Assembly: GCF_004217335.1 (NCBI RefSeq)
Contig: NZ_SHMP01000010.1
Span: 1 to 64,000 of the forward strand
Source: Natrinema hispanicum
GTDB lineage: Archaea; Halobacteriota; Halobacteria; Halobacteriales; Natrialbaceae
DNA: 64,000 nt
Direction of reading: 5' to 3'
In this document: piece by piece, positions 1-9,264 of the stretch
Layout of the letters: every line of letters starts with the position of its first letter
How positions within the stretch are numbered: position 1 is the first letter of the stretch
Position numbers and translations under genes: made by a program
The notes under the pieces: model-generated
Databases searched by the model: none
What the model saw: the letters and a program-made list of their open reading frames with translations, nothing else
What the model was told of the DNA's origin: nothing

Positions 1-471
1 GTTCGCAAGGAAATCCAATGGACTGCTCGAGGGTTCGATGCCGCCGGGCAGTTCCTCTGGATCCTCGCGGTCGAACGCAGTCTCACCGGTCTCGGCGATT
101 GATTTGGCCTGCTCAGCGTTCGCGTTTGCAGTCTTCGCGATTTCCTTTGCTTGGTCAGCCGTCTCGTCGGTTTCGGCAACCGACTCGGTGATCTCGTGGA
201 GTTGACTGGCGATCTCCTTTCGGTTGCGATCAGCGCGATTCTGTTCTTGCTGGAGTTCGTCGACACGCTCCTCGAGGCAGTCGATCGTCTGCACCAGTTC
301 TTGGATGATGGCCCACATCTCTACGCGACTCGGGAGTTCATCATCACCGTCGTCGGCCGTTGGATCAGTGCTGGTGTGCGTATCGACGCTGTCGAAGCCA
401 AGAGCGGCGGCAACGTCGTGATTAGTGGGCGTTTCTGCGTCAACTGCGTCCGGATCTTTTCCAATTGTCAT
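1..471 (-). CDS. Coiled-coil haloarchaeal plasmid protein, N-terminal part (runs off the window)
   Basis: The reverse strand is open from an ATG at 469-471 to the window edge (157 codons), so the C-terminus is missing. The first 50 residues are acidic and low in complexity. Residues from about 52 to 120 form a heptad-like helix rich in E, Q, A and K (for example ECLEERVDELQQ-like and IAKTANANAEQAK segments), which I read as a coiled coil. The general build resembles the coiled-coil protein at 48779-49645. Function is not recognised; a DNA-associated plasmid protein is an inference from that similarity. Confidence 0.6.
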   Translation of the reverse strand, partial: MTIGKDPDAVDAETPTNHDVAAALGFDSVDTHTSTDPTADDGDDELPSRVEMWAIIQELVQTIDCLEERVDELQQEQNRADRNRKEIASQLHEITESVAETDETADQAKEIAKTANANAEQAKSIAETGETAFDREDPEELPGGIEPSSSPLDFLAN

Positions 472-982
472 GGAGGGTCGTTGTGGTCGTGGTCGTGTGC
501 TGCTGGTTGTTGGTCGAGTCGCGATGCTACTGGGGAGAGAGACGACTCTCAAAGGAGACGAGACACCGTGCTGGACAGAGCCATGGCTCCTCGAGAGGCA
601 AACTTTTATGTCGATCCGGGTCGCAGGATTGAGTAGCCAACTCTGGGGGCGAATTGACGCCCCCTTCTCCTGCGACCCACATCGATGAGCGGTGGGTATA
701 TTCTCCTATCTTCTTGCCTCACTGATAGTCATGGATGTCACTTAAAACTAGGAGTCCTCACTGGCGGCTTTTCCTCAGTATCGGACTGCAGTAATCGCAA
801 GCAGGCCCACGTATCAACCGTGATGAAATCAGTTCTAGAGCGTCGTCAGCATGCATCGAGAGTCTATGACTGTCACTGAGAACGATGGACGAGTACCAGC
901 TGGGACTGTCCGAGATGTCTGGGTCCGTATTCAGGACGATATTGCTATGTGGTCCGCGTAGTCAGTCTATTATATACAGAAA
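472..982. other. Intergenic stretch with a nested hairpin
   Basis: I see no convincing gene here. A nested inverted repeat lies at 618-678: outer arms of 11 bases (618-628 and 668-678) match perfectly, and an inner perfect 7-base stem (645-651 and 658-664) has a 6-base loop. It lies about 150 bases upstream of the gene ending at the window edge. Its role is unknown; a terminator or a small mobile-element end are both possible. Confidence 0.5.
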
Positions 983-1537
983 ATGTCGACAGCTGAACAG
1001 GGAGTGGGCCGTGAGACAAGATATACGTTACTCACGGTGTTCCTCGTCGGACTCCGTCGTCGGGATCCAGGCGCGGTTGTCAATGCCGTCGTCGCAGCGC
1101 TCGGCACATACCTTCCCACGGTCGTCACGCGTGCGTATGGTGTTAAACTCCAGCCGTGGCAGCGAGCCTACGTGAACACCGCGATGGTTACTCATGCTGT
1201 CGGCATGCTCGGTCCCTATGACGACGTCTGGTGGTGGGATCACCTTACACACGCACATTCCTCGTCGATTCTGGCCGGAATCGTCTATGTGGTCAGTCGC
1301 AGGAAGGGGCGCGATCCTGGCCCACGAGTCGTTGCCGCCGTCATTAGTTTCGGGCTTGTCTGGGAAGCCATCGAGTATGCTATTCACGCAACGGCGAAAC
1401 GCCTGGATCTCGAGCCGATACTCGTCACGTACGGCCGGAAAGACACGTTCTTGGACATTGTCTTCGATCTGGTCGGCGCATTACTCGTGCTTGCGTTCGG
1501 TGACCGTGTTCTCGGCGAGCTCGCGGCCAACGAGTAG
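983..1537 (+). CDS. YjdF-like (DUF2238-type) integral membrane protein
   Basis: The product has 184 residues with several hydrophobic segments (about 30-50, 65-80, 95-112, 120-140, 155-175). The motif YDDVWWWDHLTH (about residues 78-89), followed by a membrane segment and later WEAIEYAIH and DTFLDIVFDLVGA, matches the aromatic and acidic residue pattern of YjdF/DUF2238 membrane proteins. Substrate and function are unknown for the family. A TATA-like stretch at 969-976 is too close to this ATG for a leaderless start, so an in-frame GTG at 1004 could be the real start. Confidence 0.65.
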   Translation: MSTAEQGVGRETRYTLLTVFLVGLRRRDPGAVVNAVVAALGTYLPTVVTRAYGVKLQPWQRAYVNTAMVTHAVGMLGPYDDVWWWDHLTHAHSSSILAGIVYVVSRRKGRDPGPRVVAAVISFGLVWEAIEYAIHATAKRLDLEPILVTYGRKDTFLDIVFDLVGALLVLAFGDRVLGELAANE

Positions 1538-1597
1538 CCGGTCTGGCAGGAGTCAGTCGTTTCGTAGCAGTGGTGTATTTCTTCCTTAGCCTCAGTG

Positions 1598-2575
1598 TCA
1601 GTTGAGACCCATCGCTTCGATCTGTTCTTGATACCGATTCCGAATGGTAACCTCAGTCACCTGCGCAACCTCAGCAACTTCCTTTTGGGTCTTTTTCTCG
1701 TTACAGAGGAGTGATGCCGCATAAATGGCTGCTGCCGCAAATCCCGTTGGCGACTTCCCTGAAAGCAAGCCCTGTTCAGCAGACTCATCGATAATTTCGA
1801 TCGCCTTCATCTTCACTTCTTCACTCACCTCGAGGTCAGAACAAAACCGTGGGACGTACTCTTTGGGGTCGGCTGGTTTCATCTCGAGGGAGAGTTCCTT
1901 GGCGATATAGCGATATGTGCGCCCGATTTCTTTCTTCCCAACGCGAGAGACTTCAGTCACCTCTTCAAGACTCCGCGGAATCCCCTCTTGGCGACAGCCA
2001 GCGTAGAGACAGCTCGTGGCGACGCCCTCGATAGACCGTCCACGAATCAAGTCATTGCTGAGCGCTTGTCGATAGATCACGGAGGCGACCTCCCGGACAG
2101 AACGGGGGACACCGAGTGCCGACGCCATGCGATCGATTTCCGAAAGCGCAAACTGGAGGTTTCGTTCACCTGCATCCTTGGTTCGAATCCGTTCTTGCCA
2201 CTTGCGCAGTCGATTCAACTGATTACGCTTCTTTGAAGAGATCGATCTTCCGTGTGCGTCCTTGTTTTTCCAGTCGATCTGGGTGGTCAACCCTTTGTCG
2301 TGCATCGTCTGGGTTGTGGGTGCACCAACCCGGCTTTTGTTCTGCCGTTCGGCATGATTGAACGCGCGCCATTCTGGACCGTGGTCGATATTTTGCTCTT
2401 CGATAACGAGGCCGCAATCCTCACAAATGATTTCGTTACTATCGTTGCTAGCAACGAGAGCGCCTGAATCGCATTCAGGACACGTCTGCTCTTCACTCTG
2501 ATTTTCATTTTCATGTTCGTCGGCTTCCGTTACCGACATCTGGTCACGTTCGCGCTGCTGCGTTGGCCGCACCAT
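1598..2575 (-). CDS. tfb: Transcription initiation factor IIB paralogue
   Basis: This TFB has 325 residues. TFB bridges TBP at the promoter to archaeal RNA polymerase. Visible parts are an N-terminal zinc ribbon (Cys32, Cys35, Cys51, Cys54), the B-reader/linker with DHGPEWRAF, two cyclin folds (roughly 125-205 and 220-310), and a C-terminal helix-turn-helix (VTEVTIRNRYQE) that reads the BRE. An internal Met13 is an alternative start, but a TATA-like ATTATT lies 30-38 bases upstream of Met1, so the long form is kept. The gene is isolated. An ISH3-type element begins about 50 bases upstream and may have replaced upstream control sequence. Haloarchaea carry several TFBs, and this one may serve a subset of promoters (inference). 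Confidence 0.93.
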   Translation of the reverse strand: MVRPTQQRERDQMSVTEADEHENENQSEEQTCPECDSGALVASNDSNEIICEDCGLVIEEQNIDHGPEWRAFNHAERQNKSRVGAPTTQTMHDKGLTTQIDWKNKDAHGRSISSKKRNQLNRLRKWQERIRTKDAGERNLQFALSEIDRMASALGVPRSVREVASVIYRQALSNDLIRGRSIEGVATSCLYAGCRQEGIPRSLEEVTEVSRVGKKEIGRTYRYIAKELSLEMKPADPKEYVPRFCSDLEVSEEVKMKAIEIIDESAEQGLLSGKSPTGFAAAAIYAASLLCNEKKTQKEVAEVAQVTEVTIRNRYQEQIEAMGLN

Positions 2576-2682
2576 GAATGAACATTCTGACTACCCGTAT
2601 GGAACACCAATAATCGGTACTTCCCGACTGGTGTGAGAGCTGGAGCTAAAGCGTTGGTCTCATGAGGAAGATGTCTGGTTGA

Positions 2683-3861
2683 GTGAATGTGTTCAGTATT
2701 CCTCAGCCAGACGGTGTTCTTTCGGATTCGGACGTGAAAGATTTAGCGGAAGACGTCATCTGCCAGCTCCCCTTGCCAGGGATCGAGGGCTCGCCCCTCG
2801 ATCCCGGCGATACCTGGGCTGTTGTCATTCTTGCAGCAGTCAATCAGACGTCCATCTGGGAGATGTGCAAGGACAACGACAACGCTGCCTGTGATGATAC
2901 TGTCATGGACTGGCTCCATACGCTCAACCGAGAGTGGCTTGAGCGGGTTGCTAACCGCCTTCTCAGGGAGTTAGCGATGACGATCCTCGACCCTGATCGG
3001 TCGAGGATCGTCTCCATTGACTTCGTCGATAACCCCTACCACGGAACGTACGCCGATGAAGAAGGTGAACTCTGCCGCATGCACGCGAAAGACGGAACAA
3101 CGACGTGCCACCGGTACTGCACGGCGTATCTCGTCTCGAACGGAAAGCCAGTGACGCTGGCGATGACGTACGTCCGTAGTGATGAGAAAGAGGCCGACGC
3201 GGTCGAGCGCGTCCTCGACCGCGTCGAAGACTATCCCTTCGAGATAGAGCTTCTGTTGGCTGATCGTGGCTTCTACAACGAACGTATTCTGCGCCGCTCA
3301 CGGGAGATTGCTGCGACTGTCGTTCCCGTCCAAAAGAAGGGCAAGCGCATGAGGAAGAAGCTGGATACGCACTGCTCGTACATGACAACCTATCGGATGT
3401 ACAAAGGCCGCGAGCGGGAACTGGAATTCCCGCTCGCGGTCGCTGTATCATATCACGCCGGAGATCGCGGGAAAAGCGGCGAAGTCGTTCGAGGCTATGT
3501 GGCGTGCGATCTGGCCGATCGCACGCCGAAACAAGTCGAACGCCTCTATCGGAAACGGTCAGCGATCGAAACGAGCTACCGTGTATTTCGCCAAGCACGA
3601 GTGGTAACGACGACACAAGACCCAATCATCCGCTTCGCGTTCGTCCTGGTTGGATTCCTGTTGGAGAACCTCTGGCTTGTGCTTCGATGGGCGGTCGTCG
3701 CCCGCCCCCAGCGGGGCGGGCGCGACCTGCCCGAGGAATTCACGTTCAAGACCTTCTCTGACTGGATCAGACATGCATTAGAGGAAGAGCTAGAGCGGAG
3801 TTGGGAGATCGAGATGAACGGAACAGGTGTGCCAGAAGCATACGCGCCGGCCGCGGGCTGA
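2683..3861 (+). CDS. ISH3-family DDE transposase
   Basis: The product has 392 residues. It shows the DDE triad in context: the first Asp in SIDFVDNPYHG, the second in LLADRGFYNE, and the Glu in RSAIETSYRVFRQA. The C-terminal stretch TTTQDPIIRFAFVLV...LENLWLVLRW is typical of ISH3 transposases as I know them. The reading frame appears intact, so the element may still move. Its DNA is unusual: seven perfect hairpins of 10-14 base pairs are buried in the coding sequence, the last one spanning the stop codon (see the repeat entry). Confidence 0.88.
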   Translation: MNVFSIPQPDGVLSDSDVKDLAEDVICQLPLPGIEGSPLDPGDTWAVVILAAVNQTSIWEMCKDNDNAACDDTVMDWLHTLNREWLERVANRLLRELAMTILDPDRSRIVSIDFVDNPYHGTYADEEGELCRMHAKDGTTTCHRYCTAYLVSNGKPVTLAMTYVRSDEKEADAVERVLDRVEDYPFEIELLLADRGFYNERILRRSREIAATVVPVQKKGKRMRKKLDTHCSYMTTYRMYKGRERELEFPLAVAVSYHAGDRGKSGEVVRGYVACDLADRTPKQVERLYRKRSAIETSYRVFRQARVVTTTQDPIIRFAFVLVGFLLENLWLVLRWAVVARPQRGGRDLPEEFTFKTFSDWIRHALEEELERSWEIEMNGTGVPEAYAPAAG

Positions 3862-3876
3862 CGCCAGCCCGCGGCC
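2779..3876 (+). repeat. Seven perfect hairpins inside the ISH3 transposase frame
   Basis: Arms (all perfect): 2779-2789/2795-2805; 2979-2992/2999-3012; 3195-3207/3214-3226; 3408-3420/3427-3439; 3501-3511/3517-3527; 3699-3708/3713-3722; 3849-3860/3865-3876. Loops are 4-6 bases. Six lie in coding sequence and the last overlaps the stop codon. Successive centres are about 204, 215, 213, 90, 197 and 152 bases apart. Confidence 0.85.
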
Positions 3877-3992
3877 TTGGGCAAGCTCCTGGTGAGCAAC
3901 AGCATTCGCCTAGAACAGCGTATCTCTGCCTTCTTACTTCACTTCTCCTCATCCGTGGATTCTATTTCCTGTTCACTCAGTTACCACACCGG

Positions 3993-4676
3993 CATTCGCT
4001 CTGTTCGTCCATGACTCAGCACAGTTCACGAAGCGACGTTCGGGAAGTACCGATAATGGTTTTGTCCCATGCTCAGACTCATTCAACTAACCATCCGTCT
4101 CAACGTCATCTGGAAATCGTCTCTGTAGCCATCAATCAACTCGCCCGAGGTCAAGAAGTGAATCCAAATGAGAACCCGTGAGATTTCGGTAGGCGACTCT
4201 GAAGCGACGCACTCCTGTCTTCGAATGAAGGACTCTTCATTAGTATCAGGACCTGTCTGTTGATAGGAGAGGAGAGGCGTAGACTGCTAAATCTCAGTGA
4301 GAGATTCAGCAAGAGTGGCAAGCGGTAGCGTTTTGTCTTGGTCAAGACTAACTGTGAGCTACGCGTCAATTGTGGCGTGCATGGGGTCATTTGGTGGTAG
4401 GTACCAGAGGTGACCCTGTTTCCCCAGAAGTCGGTTACTACTCTAGATGAGTTTGGGACGGGACCAAAATCTGTCTCATGAACAACCACATTCGCCAGCT
4501 TCGACTCCCTCGATTTACTGACCTACACCGATGTCGTCTAGTGATTCAACGCAGACGTCGAATCTGTATAACGGAATTCTCAACTGGAGTGGGCAAAGCC
4601 CGCGGTGACCTTTTTAGTATCGATTTGACAGTCCCAAAGAATAAGTTATTTAGATAAGGAAATGATTTTACTAAGT
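3993..4676. other. Intergenic stretch, no gene recognised
   Basis: Short open frames on both strands here have no family features and lack haloarchaeal amino-acid bias. It may hold old insertion-sequence debris, but I cannot show this. The base composition becomes AT-rich from about 4620 onward. Confidence 0.4.
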
Positions 4677-5120
4677 ATGACTCACAATTTGAGCCGAAGA
4701 GAGGTACTCATTTCCACACCGGCTTTTTTAAGCGCCATAGCTGGATGTTCCTCGTTTCGGAATGAATCTCGAATTTTACAAACAATGGTTATAAACCACA
4801 CTGATGAACCTATTGAAATACAGTTGTTGGTTATTCATAATGATAAGAAAATTATTGAGCAAGACTTTGGACTACCTTCACAAAGCCAGGTATCATCTGG
4901 TCCTTCCTCAAGATATCGGGTGAAAATGGACAATTTATCCGAAGGTTCAGAATTAAAAGCTACAATAATTGTTGATGACAATCGTAAAGAAACAATGGAA
5001 ACATCAATAAATTGTGGGGACGGCGCGGTAGGTGATAATATTGGTTTTAGAGTGTATGACGAGTATATTGATCCTAGAGGTGGTTGTGCTGCTAACAGAA
5101 ATATTACAAATATTGAATGA
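4677..5120 (+). CDS. Tat-type lipoprotein of unknown function
   Basis: The product has 147 residues from the ATG at 4677 (an upstream ATG at 4662 would add MILLS). It starts with a twin-arginine signal (SRREVL), a hydrophobic stretch and a lipobox ending AGC, so it should be exported folded and lipid-anchored outside the cell. The mature part looks like a small beta-rich domain with two late cysteines (NCGDG and GGCAA). The gene is notably AT-rich compared with its surroundings, which suggests acquisition from elsewhere. It converges on the Tat-exported protein at 5126-6523, with 5 bases between the ends. Confidence 0.7.
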   Translation: MTHNLSRREVLISTPAFLSAIAGCSSFRNESRILQTMVINHTDEPIEIQLLVIHNDKKIIEQDFGLPSQSQVSSGPSSRYRVKMDNLSEGSELKATIIVDDNRKETMETSINCGDGAVGDNIGFRVYDEYIDPRGGCAANRNITNIE

Positions 5121-5125
5121 CGATT

Positions 5126-6523
5126 CTATACCTTGTCTACTGAATCATACCAGGCTTCTGGTGCTTTGCTCCAGTCTGGTGTAACGGTCTTGTACATACC
5201 AACAGGAGTGGCAGAATAGCAACTAGTACAGGAAGTACTATCTGCATAGTAGAAAGTGTATTCTGGTTGGAATTCAATTGAACACAGCATATCATCGGCA
5301 GGCCATTCATTATTAACTCTCAATGAAAATTGAGTGGTTTGACATTCGTCGGATAATTCTCTTGGTAAGTCATCATATGACCCATCGAGATCAACATCAA
5401 AGTCATATATCGTTCCTGAATCGTAATAATTCACTGTGGTTGAACTTCCAGATCCACTCATAATATATTTAGCAATAGATGCTCCAACTCCAGCAAGATT
5501 CCCACTACCAATAAGATCTAAGGCTAGTCCAAGTTCCTCGTTCTCGGTTTGTCCATCCTCGTCATCTGGTTGAGGATGAGAGAAATGAATATAATCTTTT
5601 TGATCGTCATAGAACGGTTCAACATGTAAGGAGTAGTTGCTTGGCCGAATGTAATTTATAGAGTCACATTCAAATATGTCATTAGGTCTATTACCAAAGT
5701 ATACGTAAAATCTCCATGTATTAGAGTCGCCTTCTTCAATCTCATCGTATTCATGATATTTTTTAATATCGGACTGAACACCAAAATTCACCTGATAATC
5801 TGTATCTACACAGTCTCCGTCAAGTGTACTCTGATGTGAAAATTCGGTAAGGACACCACTATCAGCAGAAGTAGATGTAGTACTAACATTACCCTCCATC
5901 TCATTCTTTCTTGCCTCAGATTTACGCTGACCTTTTTTGTATTTTAATAGACGACCTGGGGAAGAGTCCGTTGGAAGACCCTCACTTGGCACTTCAAAGT
6001 TTAGGGGATGGTCTTCCCATTCAGGGGCAGTATTTGGTCTGAATAAACCCTTTTTATCATTTAATTTGTCGGGAGATATGAGATAGAAGCCTAGCCTCCC
6101 AAATCCTCCCGACGGACGGCTTAGCATACCAGAGATGCAATCCTCATTTTGGTCTATATGAACTTTTAATGGGATGTTTTGATCTAAACGGTTATCCTTA
6201 GAAACAAATTCTTCATCATCTAGAACACCGACATAACGAGATGCTATTCTATCTGATTTTACGGAGTGCTTGTTTAATTTCCCAAATGGGATACTGAACC
6301 CAGCAACCTCAATCACTCCATTAGAGTAATCTTGAGAAGGAATCTGTCCGGTTGCTTCTGCACCAGTCCCATGAGTTAGGGTATCATAAGACAGCCCTAC
6401 AAGATCTTGTTTTTTATCATTTCTGGCAGCCCCCGTCACTGGGATAGAAGACAGGGTGGCCGCTGATCCAATCCCGATATTCTGTAACACTCTTCTCCTT
6501 TTCTGGCCATCATTTCCAGCCAT
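5126..6523 (-). CDS. Tat-exported protein of unknown function
   Basis: The product has 465 residues. The N-terminus carries RRRVLQ followed by a hydrophobic stretch and an A-rich cleavage region (about residues 9-33), a Tat signal. The mature protein is acidic, serine-rich and beta-rich, with a short hydrophobic helix near 340 (DLIGSGNLAGVGASIAKYI) and a cysteine cluster CTSC near the C-terminus. It is AT-rich. It lies 64 bases downstream of the subtilase gene on the same strand, so the two may be co-expressed; a substrate or partner relation is only a guess. I do not recognise the family. It lacks the dense C-terminal cysteines of halocin C8 precursors. Confidence 0.7.
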   Translation of the reverse strand: MAGNDGQKRRRVLQNIGIGSAATLSSIPVTGAARNDKKQDLVGLSYDTLTHGTGAEATGQIPSQDYSNGVIEVAGFSIPFGKLNKHSVKSDRIASRYVGVLDDEEFVSKDNRLDQNIPLKVHIDQNEDCISGMLSRPSGGFGRLGFYLISPDKLNDKKGLFRPNTAPEWEDHPLNFEVPSEGLPTDSSPGRLLKYKKGQRKSEARKNEMEGNVSTTSTSADSGVLTEFSHQSTLDGDCVDTDYQVNFGVQSDIKKYHEYDEIEEGDSNTWRFYVYFGNRPNDIFECDSINYIRPSNYSLHVEPFYDDQKDYIHFSHPQPDDEDGQTENEELGLALDLIGSGNLAGVGASIAKYIMSGSGSSTTVNYYDSGTIYDFDVDLDGSYDDLPRELSDECQTTQFSLRVNNEWPADDMLCSIEFQPEYTFYYADSTSCTSCYSATPVGMYKTVTPDWSKAPEAWYDSVDKV

Positions 6524-6587
6524 ACATACACATTCATCACAGTGTATAATAAAGGCTTTCCTTAAAGAAATTCAACCAATTCTACTT

Positions 6588-7871
6588 TTAATTCGAGCGT
6601 GTCACGGCTTCGTCAATAGCCGCTGCAGCATTGACAAGACCAGCACCTTCTTCACAAGTACCGAGGACAGTCTCTGCACTAGTGAGGAGGATATCTTGAA
6701 TTTCATCGTTTGGCTCTGCAGTGGTCGAATCACCGTCTTCATTAGTTAGCGACGCACCCATCGTCTCCCAAACGAGGCTAGCAACACCGGTCACATGTGG
6801 TGCAGCCATCGATGTTCCTGTCATCTGTCGATAGTCGTTTCCAAGGTAGGTTGAGAGAACGTTCGTTCCTGGGGCTAGAAGATCAACTGCAGTGCCAAGA
6901 CTGCTATATTCCCCAAGGAACGTATCGGACTGATTGTCTTCGTCCATTCCCGCAACGGCAATCGTACTCGAGTGCGTCGCAGGGAATGTCATATTTTCTT
7001 CTTCGCAACTCCCATCTTCGTTGTTACCTCCGTTCCCCGCCGAACAAATAATGAGATGCCCAGCATCGTCTGCTTCAGAGATAGCAGTGGCCACTGAATC
7101 GTTGTATGACCCACCAATACTCATCGAGATGATTTCAATCCCGTTGGACATACACCAGTCAAGACCAGCGGCGATGTCACTCCAGCGACCGCTACCTGTC
7201 TGGTCAAGAACGCGGACAGACCACAGTGTCGAGTCTGGTGCAATGCCAACCGTTCCAAGCGTGTTGTTTGTGGCAGCAATGATTCCAGCAACGTGAGTCC
7301 CGTGCCCGTTATCATCAGAGTAATCGTTTGGACTACCTTTCATGAAATTTGTCCCGCCAGTAACGGTCAGGTCACAGTGATCCGACTGGATGCCCGTGTC
7401 GAGGATACCAACATTAACACCCGTACCCGTTGCTTCCGTGACGAGGTCGGCATCAATGCGGTCGTATCCCCACGGCATACGCTGATCAGGCTGAGACGAA
7501 CATCCTCCACTTCCACCACCATTTCCGCTATTTCCTCTTCCATTGTTCTTCTTCACCTGCTCAATTTCAGTGGGTGTTGCGAGAGACACGACTGAATCCT
7601 GTTGAATATGGCTAACACGTTCATCAACACGGACATCTTCAATGGCTTTATTTGGAACTCGCGCAGCTACGAAGTCAAAGTTCTCGTAGTTGTAAACGAC
7701 CGCTCCACCGTGATCGTGTGCAGCGGCTGCTGCATGAGACTGGGAATTATTAGCTCCGTGTATGAAAACAGGTTGCTTAGCTGCTCCAGAGACGGTTGTC
7801 GCTCCTACAAGACTAGCGAATAGTCCACTACCACTATACTTCAACACATTGCGGCGAGTAGTTCGAACCAT
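6588..7871 (-). CDS. Halolysin-type secreted subtilisin-like serine protease
   Basis: The product has 427 residues. It has a Tat signal (RRNVLK), then a propeptide-like region (about 32-105), a glycine-rich linker, and an S8 peptidase domain. The catalytic triad is visible: Asp158 in ILDTG, His190 in GHGTHVAG and Ser354 in GTSMAAPHV. Asn280 in SAGN is the oxyanion-hole residue. It should be secreted folded and active in high salt. There is no extra C-terminal domain, so it is shorter than halolysins such as R4. It probably shares a transcript with the exported protein downstream. Confidence 0.92.
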   Translation of the reverse strand: MVRTTRRNVLKYSGSGLFASLVGATTVSGAAKQPVFIHGANNSQSHAAAAAHDHGGAVVYNYENFDFVAARVPNKAIEDVRVDERVSHIQQDSVVSLATPTEIEQVKKNNGRGNSGNGGGSGGCSSQPDQRMPWGYDRIDADLVTEATGTGVNVGILDTGIQSDHCDLTVTGGTNFMKGSPNDYSDDNGHGTHVAGIIAATNNTLGTVGIAPDSTLWSVRVLDQTGSGRWSDIAAGLDWCMSNGIEIISMSIGGSYNDSVATAISEADDAGHLIICSAGNGGNNEDGSCEEENMTFPATHSSTIAVAGMDEDNQSDTFLGEYSSLGTAVDLLAPGTNVLSTYLGNDYRQMTGTSMAAPHVTGVASLVWETMGASLTNEDGDSTTAEPNDEIQDILLTSAETVLGTCEEGAGLVNAAAAIDEAVTRSN

Positions 7872-8039
7872 TGGTAATAGCCGTATGAATCTAATAGAAT
7901 CTATTCAATACACTGGTTAAAAATCTTCTCATATTATAGTAAATAAATACTATATGGGTAATTGGAAGACATCTCTATAAGATACTCGAAAAAGTCGGGC
8001 AGACAGCCAACGGTGTATTAGGCTGAGTTCTCCCCTATC

Positions 8040-8435
8040 GTGCGTGAGGCCCTCGAGCGATACACTGACCTCGAACTGTCGCGAAAGAACGACCGACAGG
8101 GCAACGCGTGGGAGGACGATGTGGCCGACCGCGTTGCCGGGGCGCTGCGAGAGGCCGGTGTCGACGACGATCTTGGGGACCTGGAAGCGTGGCTAACCGA
8201 GTTCAACGAGGCGTATGCGGAGGTCGGCGACGCGTTCACGCGCCTGCGCGAGATAATGGGTGACGACTCGGCGAGTGGAAATCGCTGGTTCAGCGACGTG
8301 CTCACGGCGACTGACCTGCCGGTCGCAACGGTGCCCGACAGTGAAGCCCCGCTGCCCGATGATCCAATCTACGACTTGAGTCGGTCCTATGCGGAGAGCA
8401 AAGCCCGAATCGATCGGTATCGGACTGCGGAGTGA
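8040..8435 (+). CDS. Acidic hypothetical protein, possibly cut at the 5' end
   Basis: A GTG at 8040 gives 131 residues, very acidic and helical in the first 90 residues. The frame stays open to a stop at 8019, and the residues upstream of the GTG (AEFSPIV) continue in the same style. No TATA box or strong start is evident. The gene may therefore be the remainder of a longer one. No domain is recognised. Confidence 0.5.
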   Translation: MREALERYTDLELSRKNDRQGNAWEDDVADRVAGALREAGVDDDLGDLEAWLTEFNEAYAEVGDAFTRLREIMGDDSASGNRWFSDVLTATDLPVATVPDSEAPLPDDPIYDLSRSYAESKARIDRYRTAE

Positions 8436-8464
8436 CCATGCTCAAGCGCGTGCAAGAGAAATAG

Positions 8465-8680
8465 CTACTCGTCGTTCTCAGCGACCCACTGTAATGCAGC
8501 AACGAGAACCTGATTCGCTGTCTCGACGCTGCCCCGTTTCGAGAGTGACTGCGAGCCGTTGATCGACCCTTCGAAGATAGTCCACCCGTCGCCGTCGCGG
8601 GCAGCCATGAGCCGCTGTTGACGGTCGTGGTCGTCGACAGCGATTAGATCGTCGTCGAAATCGAGTTGGAGGTCAGCCAC
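8465..8680 (-). CDS. Small acidic hypothetical protein
   Basis: The product has 71 residues starting MADLQLDFDDD. A beta-rich N-terminus and a C-terminal helix are likely. Codon use and acidity are haloarchaeal. It converges on the gene ending at 8435. No function is recognised. Confidence 0.55.
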   Translation of the reverse strand: MADLQLDFDDDLIAVDDHDRQQRLMAARDGDGWTIFEGSINGSQSLSKRGSVETANQVLVAALQWVAENDE

Positions 8681-8832
8681 GTAGTAGTATTCCGTTACGT
8701 GGGTGTTTAATCTATCGCGGACAGGCGGTTTTGAGTAGGATCGGGAGTAGACCGCCAGTGTGGACTACTGATATGTGAAGGGACACCCACTGATCCGCTA
8801 GCCTTTTTGAATATCCCATGCATGATCATGTT

Positions 8833-9246
8833 ATGTTGACAACCACTCCGAGCCCCGCGCAAGCGTTCGACGAGACAGACGGCGAGATTTTCACGGCGCT
8901 GAAAAACGCCCGCCGCCGGTACGTCCTCGATGTGCTCGCCGATCACGGTCAGATTGACAAAGGCGAGTTGGTGACTCGAGTAACGGAATTAGAACACGGG
9001 GCACTGATCGACGGCTTAGACCGCTCGACGGACCGGCACAATGTCTATGTCGCGCTCCAGCAGACCCACCTCGACGTGCTCGAGGACACCAACGTGATTC
9101 GACGTGAGGGCAACACGATCATGAAAGGCGAGCGCTTCGAGAGAGCCTACCGACACTACCAGACGGCGTTGAAAGTGCGTCAGAACGATGGGAAAGAGTC
9201 ACTTCTGACCCGTCTCAAGCGAGTGGTTCAAATCCTGCGAGAATAG
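8833..9246 (+). CDS. DUF7344-type winged-helix protein
   Basis: The product has 137 residues from the ATG at 8833 (an ATG at 8818 adds five residues; the T-rich box near 8803 fits the shorter form better). The stretch NARRRYVLDVLADHG (about residues 26-40), followed by alternating helices and RREGNTIMKG, matches the haloarchaeal DUF7344 domain, an ArsR-like winged helix-turn-helix. A DNA-binding role is inferred from the fold; the target is unknown. Confidence 0.65.
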   Translation: MLTTTPSPAQAFDETDGEIFTALKNARRRYVLDVLADHGQIDKGELVTRVTELEHGALIDGLDRSTDRHNVYVALQQTHLDVLEDTNVIRREGNTIMKGERFERAYRHYQTALKVRQNDGKESLLTRLKRVVQILRE

Positions 9247-9264
9247 CTACTCGGTTTCCTCGAG

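Larger units (their letters stand above)
2628..3992 (+). mobile_element. ISH3-family insertion sequence
   Basis: The transposase gene at 2683-3861 is framed by imperfect inverted repeats: 2628-2642 and the complement of 3978-3992 agree at 11 of 15 bases. The resulting length of 1365 bases is close to the roughly 1.4 kb usual for ISH3 elements. I find no matching target duplication next to these ends, so the boundaries are provisional or the insertion is old or rearranged. Confidence 0.6.

Noticed and set aside
2963..3625. 220-codon frame opposite the ISH3 transposase
   Set aside because: Arginine- and serine-rich shadow of the transposase; not haloarchaeal in composition.
4151..4489. 112-codon minus-strand frame in the 4-kb gap
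   Set aside because: Basic and serine-rich composition unlike haloarchaeal proteins; no start signal.
5126..6523. Halocin C8-like precursor
   Set aside because: A Tat signal is present, but the dense C-terminal cysteine pattern of halocin C8 is missing and the protein is much longer.
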